This document shows positions 59,910 to 64,000 of a stretch of 64,000 nucleotides of DNA, piece after piece. Position 1 is the stretch's first letter. Each line of letters starts with the position of its first letter. Origin of the DNA: Primulina eburnea (Eukaryota; Streptophyta; Magnoliopsida; Lamiales; Gesneriaceae). The position numbers and the translations under genes are program-made. The stretch is taken from the NCBI RefSeq assembly GCF_022965805.1, contig NW_027331024.1, forward strand, positions 62,001 through 126,000. Reading direction: 5' to 3'. Under the pieces are notes generated by a model. The model did not search any database, was not told the origin of the DNA, and saw only the letters and a program-made list of their open reading frames with translations.

Positions 59910-61161
59910 CACCTCCCAACCAGCTTATTGCTAGTCCCTAGCAATTTAAGCGTTAATAACAATACAACATATTGATTAATTTAAATAGAAATGTAATCAG
60001 AACTATCTAAGTGTTTAAAGTAAATTTGAAAACTGTCAAAGTTATATCAAGATCATCATAATTATAATTTATGAAATAATTTGAGATGATCGATTCAAAG
60101 CTTATTTCAAGTAGTTAAATGTACACAGCCTTCAGAAATTCCTAGTAAGAGTCTCAACTCCATATCCTCACAGGTTAATAAATGTTTCAATTTATGGAAA
60201 TGATTTCTCTTATGGAGTTGGAATACAGATAAATGCTCAGAAAAATGGTTTACAGAATGCAGACAGACAGACGAGCCAAACTAATTAAAAGATAGAAAAT
60301 CCATTGATTCAAAATCTAGTTGTTCTTATTATATATTTTTTTCCTGATATATGTTTCTCTCTTTTTTTTTCATAAAATCATGGAATCAGACTAAGTTTAT
60401 ACTTCTTGACCACATATTTATTTAATTTGTACAATAAATTTCTCTCTTTCTTTTTTTTTTATTTTTTTATGAGAGATATATGGGTCGTAGCATATAACTT
60501 AAAAATTACATAGATCTTCAATATCTTTTTTTTTTTGTATTTTTCTCCTCTTTTTTTTCAGGAAATATCATTTTTTTTCAAAATAAGAGCTCAAGATCTA
60601 AACAATAGATAGTCTCTCTCATGATCAATAAATGCTCGAAAGCTGTTTTCTCAGTCCTCTCCACTCACTCACAAAATATGTGTGAGTTTAAAATTTTAGG
60701 CACTCATATAAGGTATATCTTGGGCCATATACTTTAATACCTGATTTTATCACAATGGTTAATCACTCAAAAAGATTTCATAAATCATATTTTTATATTG
60801 ATCAGAATATTAAAATTGACTTTTTTTTTTCAAATAAAAATTAAACATCCTTACATAGATTAATACATTTTCTAATTTAAACCTTTCAAATATGTAATGT
60901 ATAATATTTTTGCAAAAATTACAAAGATACAAGCAATAAACATGATTTTATTTTAAAATAATATATATATATATATATATATATATTTTTAAAATTTTTT
61001 AATTTTTTTTATAAGTTTGTTCTCTCCCCAATCAGAATATGACATTGTCCCTAATGTCAAAATAACTATTAATAAAGAGTACATAATGAAAGAGATATCA
61101 CCTGAAATTTTATTGAAGATAACAAACTGAAACAAACGCAAACCAATCCACGACTTTTGAA
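59910..61161 (-). other. Non-coding 3' region of the retroelement with polypurine tract
   Basis: The polypurine tract GGTTGGGAGGTG (59921-59910 on minus) borders the LTR. The phrase CTAGGGACTAGCAATAAGC upstream of it, and GACATTAGGGACAATGTCA near 61050, are typical of the region before the LTR in Athila/Tat elements. The rest is T-rich with long homopolymers and a TA run at 60960-60987. There is no ORF. Confidence 0.7.
60960..60987. repeat. TA microsatellite
   Basis: About 14 TA units in the 3' non-coding part of the retroelement. Similar runs are at 31010-31056, 54779-54805 and 58685-58743. Confidence 0.95.
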
Positions 61162-61801
61162 TCAATAATCCAACTTTCTTTTCTTACTGCTTGATTGCGA
61201 CCAATTGATCTTTGTTATCATCGGATCAAGCTTATGAACAAAAGCTTCCAAATCATCAATTAATTGATCGGCAGTCGAAGCACAGATGAGCATCCGTCGT
61301 GAATTTTCTGAAATGAAATTTTGTTCCACAGCTTTATCAAGAAATGTCAACAAACTGTCATAATAATTATTGATATTCAACAAGCCCACAGGTTTATTAT
61401 GGATATTAAGTTGTGCCCAAGAAACAGTGTGAAAAATTTCTTCTAATATACCAAAACCACCTGGTAGTGCGATAAAAGCATCAGAATTTTCAATCATTTG
61501 AGTGATTCTTTTCATACATAGAAGAAACTTTTAATTCCTCTCTAATCGTAACACATGTAATATTTCCTTCAGCTAAAGCTGTAGGAATAATACCCAAAAC
61601 CTGACAACCTCCAAGATGAGCAGATGTTGAAACAGATCCCATTAACCCAATATTACCTCCCCCATATACCAAGTGAATTTTTCTCTCAGCCAATATCTTT
61701 CCAAGATTATTCGCTGCTTCTACAAACACTTCATTTTTTCCAGGGCTCGACCCAAAAAATACACAAATATTTTTCAATGTTTGTGTAGAGGATCCAGCCA
61801 T
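61162..61801 (-). pseudogene. LONELY GUY (LOG)-like cytokinin riboside 5'-monophosphate phosphoribohydrolase
   Basis: LOG enzymes release active cytokinin bases from their nucleotides in the cytosol (family knowledge). The ATG at 61801 opens MAGSSTQTLKNICVFFGSSP, the usual LOG start. HLVYGGGNIGLMGSV and GGCQVLGIIPTAL follow. After about 100 codons the frame shifts by one base near 61500-61515, next to TSSMYE-like sequence. The second half is open to 61162 with the signature ALPGGFGILEE (PGGxGxxxE), then VSWAQLNIHNKPVGLLNINN and a lysine-rich C-terminus (SSSKKRKLDY). The total of about 213 codons matches normal LOG length. It has no introns, unlike plant LOG genes, which suggests an RNA-derived copy. 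It lies 45 bases after the cysteine-rich ORF, on the same strand, inside a retrotransposon. The frameshift could be a true mutation, a sequencing error or recoding. Confidence 0.85.
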
Positions 61802-61846
61802 GCAATTTTCCTCTGGTTTTACGTCCAGAAACGGCTTCAACGCCTT

Positions 61847-62392
61847 CTATGAGTCGAGGATATGCTTCCCATCCAATTTTCTTATAAATTGGCAAACAGG
61901 GTCTTTTTTAGTCGGATTCCCAAGACTATGACGCTCATCTTGGAATTGTTTCCACAAACGGAGAAGTTCAATATGCACATGTCCACTAGAATGCGTCTCA
62001 AGAGTCAATAAGATGTTATCTAAAGACTCCTTACTCAGCTCATTCTTAATGAAACCAATTTTATCTTCTTTGTTATTGGAAACACATCCCAAAGATCTGC
62101 ATCGTTTGTCACAAGTCCATCTCGCACACTTATGACAGACCCCTAAACTTTTGGCCCTTCGTTTTTTCGCATAAGTGCTTTTTCCTAATCCAGGCAAATA
62201 CCGAATGAGCAATGATTGTGGAACTTCTCCTCCTAATCGGACCTTAGCTTCTATTACAAGACGAATATCTTCTGGAATTCCTTTTTGCATTAGCAATCTC
62301 AATCTTTCACACCTTCCTGCATAAATTTTTCTTAGAACATTTTCAGAAACAGGAGGAAAATATTTACAAATATTTGAGAGAATTTCATCCAT
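61847..62392 (-). CDS. Basic cysteine-rich protein, resembling carlavirus nucleic-acid-binding proteins
   Basis: An intact 181-codon ORF. The N-terminal 60 residues are helical in character (MDEILSNICKYFPPV, RLVIEAKVRLGGEVPQ). Residues 66-81 are a basic patch, LPGLGKSTYAKKRRAK, immediately followed by SLGVCHKCARW and further cysteines: C86-x2-C89-x4-C94-x3-C98-x4-C103. A basic patch joined to a C-x2-C ... C-x4-C finger is the signature of the small cysteine-rich nucleic-acid-binding proteins of carlaviruses and relatives, which act as silencing or pathogenicity factors (family knowledge; similarity judged by eye). The C-terminal 75 residues have no match I know. It lies between the end of integrase and the LOG-like ORF on the sense strand of a retrotransposon. 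It is open while the neighbouring pol is full of frameshifts. Alternatively it could be an unrelated zinc-binding protein. Confidence 0.6.
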   Translation of the reverse strand: MDEILSNICKYFPPVSENVLRKIYAGRCERLRLLMQKGIPEDIRLVIEAKVRLGGEVPQSLLIRYLPGLGKSTYAKKRRAKSLGVCHKCARWTCDKRCRSLGCVSNNKEDKIGFIKNELSKESLDNILLTLETHSSGHVHIELLRLWKQFQDERHSLGNPTKKDPVCQFIRKLDGKHILDS

Positions 62393-62470
62393 TTTGAAAA
62401 GAAAAGAAATGATTTTTTTTTTATTTTTGTATCAGCAATTGTGGGAAACTGATTTAAACGACTATGAGAG

Positions 62471-62494
62471 TCACGGAGTACCGTTATCCGCCAT
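62471..62494 (-). other. Upstream mini-ORF before the cysteine-rich protein
   Basis: An ATG at 62494 opens seven codons (MADNGTP) and a stop, in the leader between the candidate splice acceptor and the main ATG at 62392. It could lower translation of the main ORF if transcribed in this leader. Confidence 0.35.
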
Positions 62495-62523
62495 TTAACC
62501 GGGAAATAAAAAGATTAAAGAAA

Positions 62524-62540
62524 CCTGAAATAAAAAATAA
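62524..62540 (-). promoter_or_regulatory. Candidate splice acceptor for a subgenomic mRNA
   Basis: On the minus strand, a pyrimidine-rich stretch TTATTTTTTATTTCAG/G ends at 62525/62524, between the pol stop and the accessory ORFs. Its position would allow a spliced RNA expressing the downstream genes, as for env-like genes of other retroelements. No transcript evidence is available. Confidence 0.4.
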
Positions 62541-62564
62541 CAAAATTAAATGCAACATAAAAAT

Positions 62565-64000
62565 TTAAGGATCAGAAAGGGAAATAAACTCTTCTTGAAA
62601 GATTTCATTTTCCAAAAATGGTTTAAGCCTTTGTCCATTCACTTTAAAAACATCACCATTTTTAGGATTTTCAATATCCACAGCTCCATAAGGATATACA
62701 TGCTTTACAACATATGGGCCTGTCCATCTTGATCGTAATTTTCCTGGAATATGTGAAGTCGAGAATTATAAAACAAAACTTTTTTACCAATCTCAAAAGA
62801 TTTTCTAAGAATTGTTTTATCATGAAATGACTTGATTTTTGCATTATAAATCCTTGAATTCTCATACGCGTCATTTTTGAGTTCATCAAGTTCATTAAGT
62901 TTCAATTTACGCAATTTGTTGGCATCATCCATGCTTGAATTTAAAGTTTTGATCGCCCAATAAGCTTTATGTTCCAATTCCACAGGCAAATGACAATGTT
63001 TTCCATAAACCAACCTATAGGGAGACATATTCAATGATGTTTTAAAAGCTGTTCGATATGCCCAAAGTGCATCACTAAGTCGCAGAGACCAATCTTTTCT
63101 ATTTGAGTTAACAGTTTTTTCCAAAATTTGCTTTATCTCCCTATTAGCTAATTCAACTTGTCCATTTGTTTGAGGATGATAAGGAGTAGTTAATTTATGA
63201 GTAATACCATATTTTTTCATTAATGAAGCAAATGGTTTATTAACAAAGTGAGTTCCCCCATCACTTATCATGGATCGAGAAATTCCAAATCTACTAAAAA
63301 TATTTTCTTTTAAAAATTTGATGACGATTTTATGATCATTTGTTCAACATGGAATTGCCTCTATCCATTTGGAAACATAATCAACTGCAACTAAAATATA
63401 CAAGTATCCAAACGACGGTGGAAAAGGTCCCATAAAATCAATTCCCCAACAGTCAAAGATTTCAATTTCAATGATAGGATTCAAAGGCATCATGTTTCTT
63501 TTTGAAATCGCACCCAATTTTTGACAATTTTCACAGATCTTGCAGATTTCGTGGGTGTCTTTAAACAAAGTGGGCCAATAAAATCCACACTGCAAGATTT
63601 CTGCAGCCGTTTTCTTTGAAGAAAAATGTCTTCCGCATGCTTCTGAATGACAAAATTTAATGACACTACTTACCTCATTGTCGGGTATGCAACATCAAAA
63701 ATTTGATCTGGACAATACTTGAACAGATACAGATCATCCCAATAAAAGTTTTTTACCTCATTCAAAAAATTTCTTTTATCTTGGGAACTCCATTGCGGTG
63801 GCATTTTTCCTGTCACAAGAAAATTTACTATGTTAGCAAACCAAGGTGTAGTAGTAACTGAAAATAGATGTTCATCAGGAAAATTATCGTTAATTGGTGT
63901 CATTTCACAAGATGATCCTGTTACTAGTCTCGATAAATGATCGGCTACGACATTCTCGGTTCTTTTTTATCTTTGATCACAATGTCAGATTCTTGGAGCA
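62565..64000 (-). pseudogene. pol remnant: RNase H end and integrase, Athila/Tat type
   Basis: Minus strand, starting at the window edge with the RNase H end (ADHLSRL in a shifted frame near 63940) and the linker MTPINDNFPDEHLFSVTT (63903). Then comes the integrase zinc region ([13 protein letters not shown] near 63640; [11 protein letters not shown] near 63530), the DDE core ([44 protein letters not shown]) and the terminal segment ([20 protein letters not shown]), ending at 62565. At least four frame breaks (near 63960, 63670, 63345 and 62720) show that this copy is dead. Confidence 0.88.

Larger units (their letters stand above)
54406..64000 (-). mobile_element. Ty3/gypsy retrotransposon, Athila/Tat type (runs off the right edge)
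   Basis: On the minus strand: decayed pol from 64000 to 62565, an accessory region with two extra ORFs, a polypurine tract at 59921-59910 (GGTTGGGAGGTG), and an LTR from 59909 (TGATAAAC) down to about 54406 (GTGCAACA), split by a MULE. The integrase style ([27 protein letters not shown] at the end) is that of non-chromodomain Athila/Tat elements. The far LTR is outside the window, so the duplication cannot be checked. It interrupts the FRS gene. Confidence 0.85.

Noticed and set aside
61162..62392. Endogenous carlavirus copy as the explanation of the accessory region
   Set aside because: No viral replicase, movement or coat-protein sequence was seen nearby, and retrotransposon pol and LTR bracket the region collinearly. 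Kept only as a possible origin of the one gene.

Overview
This is nuclear DNA from a flowering plant. The evidence is intron-bearing eudicot genes (a SWI3D-type chromatin remodeller and the plant Mediator subunit MED32), many plant transposable elements, and a fragment of plastid ndhB. A short repeat near 5.4 kb and the general repeat style suggest an asterid, perhaps Lamiales, but that is a tentative reading. The window is mostly nested transposons. Only two host genes look intact: SWI3D, cut by the left edge, and MED32. A third host-like gene (FAR1/FRS family) is broken.

Layout. 1-4.8 kb: SWI3D on the minus strand, seven exons visible. 5.6-34.2 kb: one 5'-truncated L1-type LINE on the minus strand, about 4.6 kb when contiguous, split by four insertions that each keep a target-site duplication (TSD): a 3.36 kb Ty3 deletion derivative with two 1.5 kb LTRs, a 586 bp hAT-type MITE, a 1.38 kb non-autonomous CACTA element, and an 18.6 kb chromodomain Ty3 (Tekay/Del-like) retrotransposon with an uninterrupted 1486-residue gag-pol. 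The 5' LTR of that last element holds a further 7.6 kb non-coding retrotransposon on the opposite strand. The LINE keeps an 8-bp TSD at its outer ends, 28.6 kb apart.

34.2-43.3 kb: decayed LINE and plant-mobile-domain remnants, then a CACTA element with a broken transposase. Within it a 479 bp direct duplication surrounds a segment that holds a solo LTR and ends in a Helitron 3' terminus. 43.3-48.8 kb: a large imperfect palindrome made of two head-to-head copies of a gag-like retroelement. One arm carries a plastid ndhB insertion and an assembly gap. 48.8-50.3 kb: that element's LTR. 50.4-51.6 kb: MED32. 52.3-54.4 kb: a broken FRS gene.

54.4-64.0 kb: a Ty3 element of the Athila/Tat type on the minus strand, running off the right edge. 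Its LTR contains a complete MULE with about 325 bp terminal inverted repeats and an intact 730-residue FAR1-family transposase. The most unusual part of the window lies between the end of its integrase and its polypurine tract. There, two extra ORFs sit on the element's sense strand: an intact 181-residue basic, cysteine-rich protein that resembles carlavirus nucleic-acid-binding proteins, and a LONELY GUY (LOG) cytokinin-activating-enzyme homologue with one frameshift. This looks like cargo or accessory genes of a retrotransposon and is the main candidate for something undescribed.

All similarity statements rest on family motifs recognised by eye. No database search was run.
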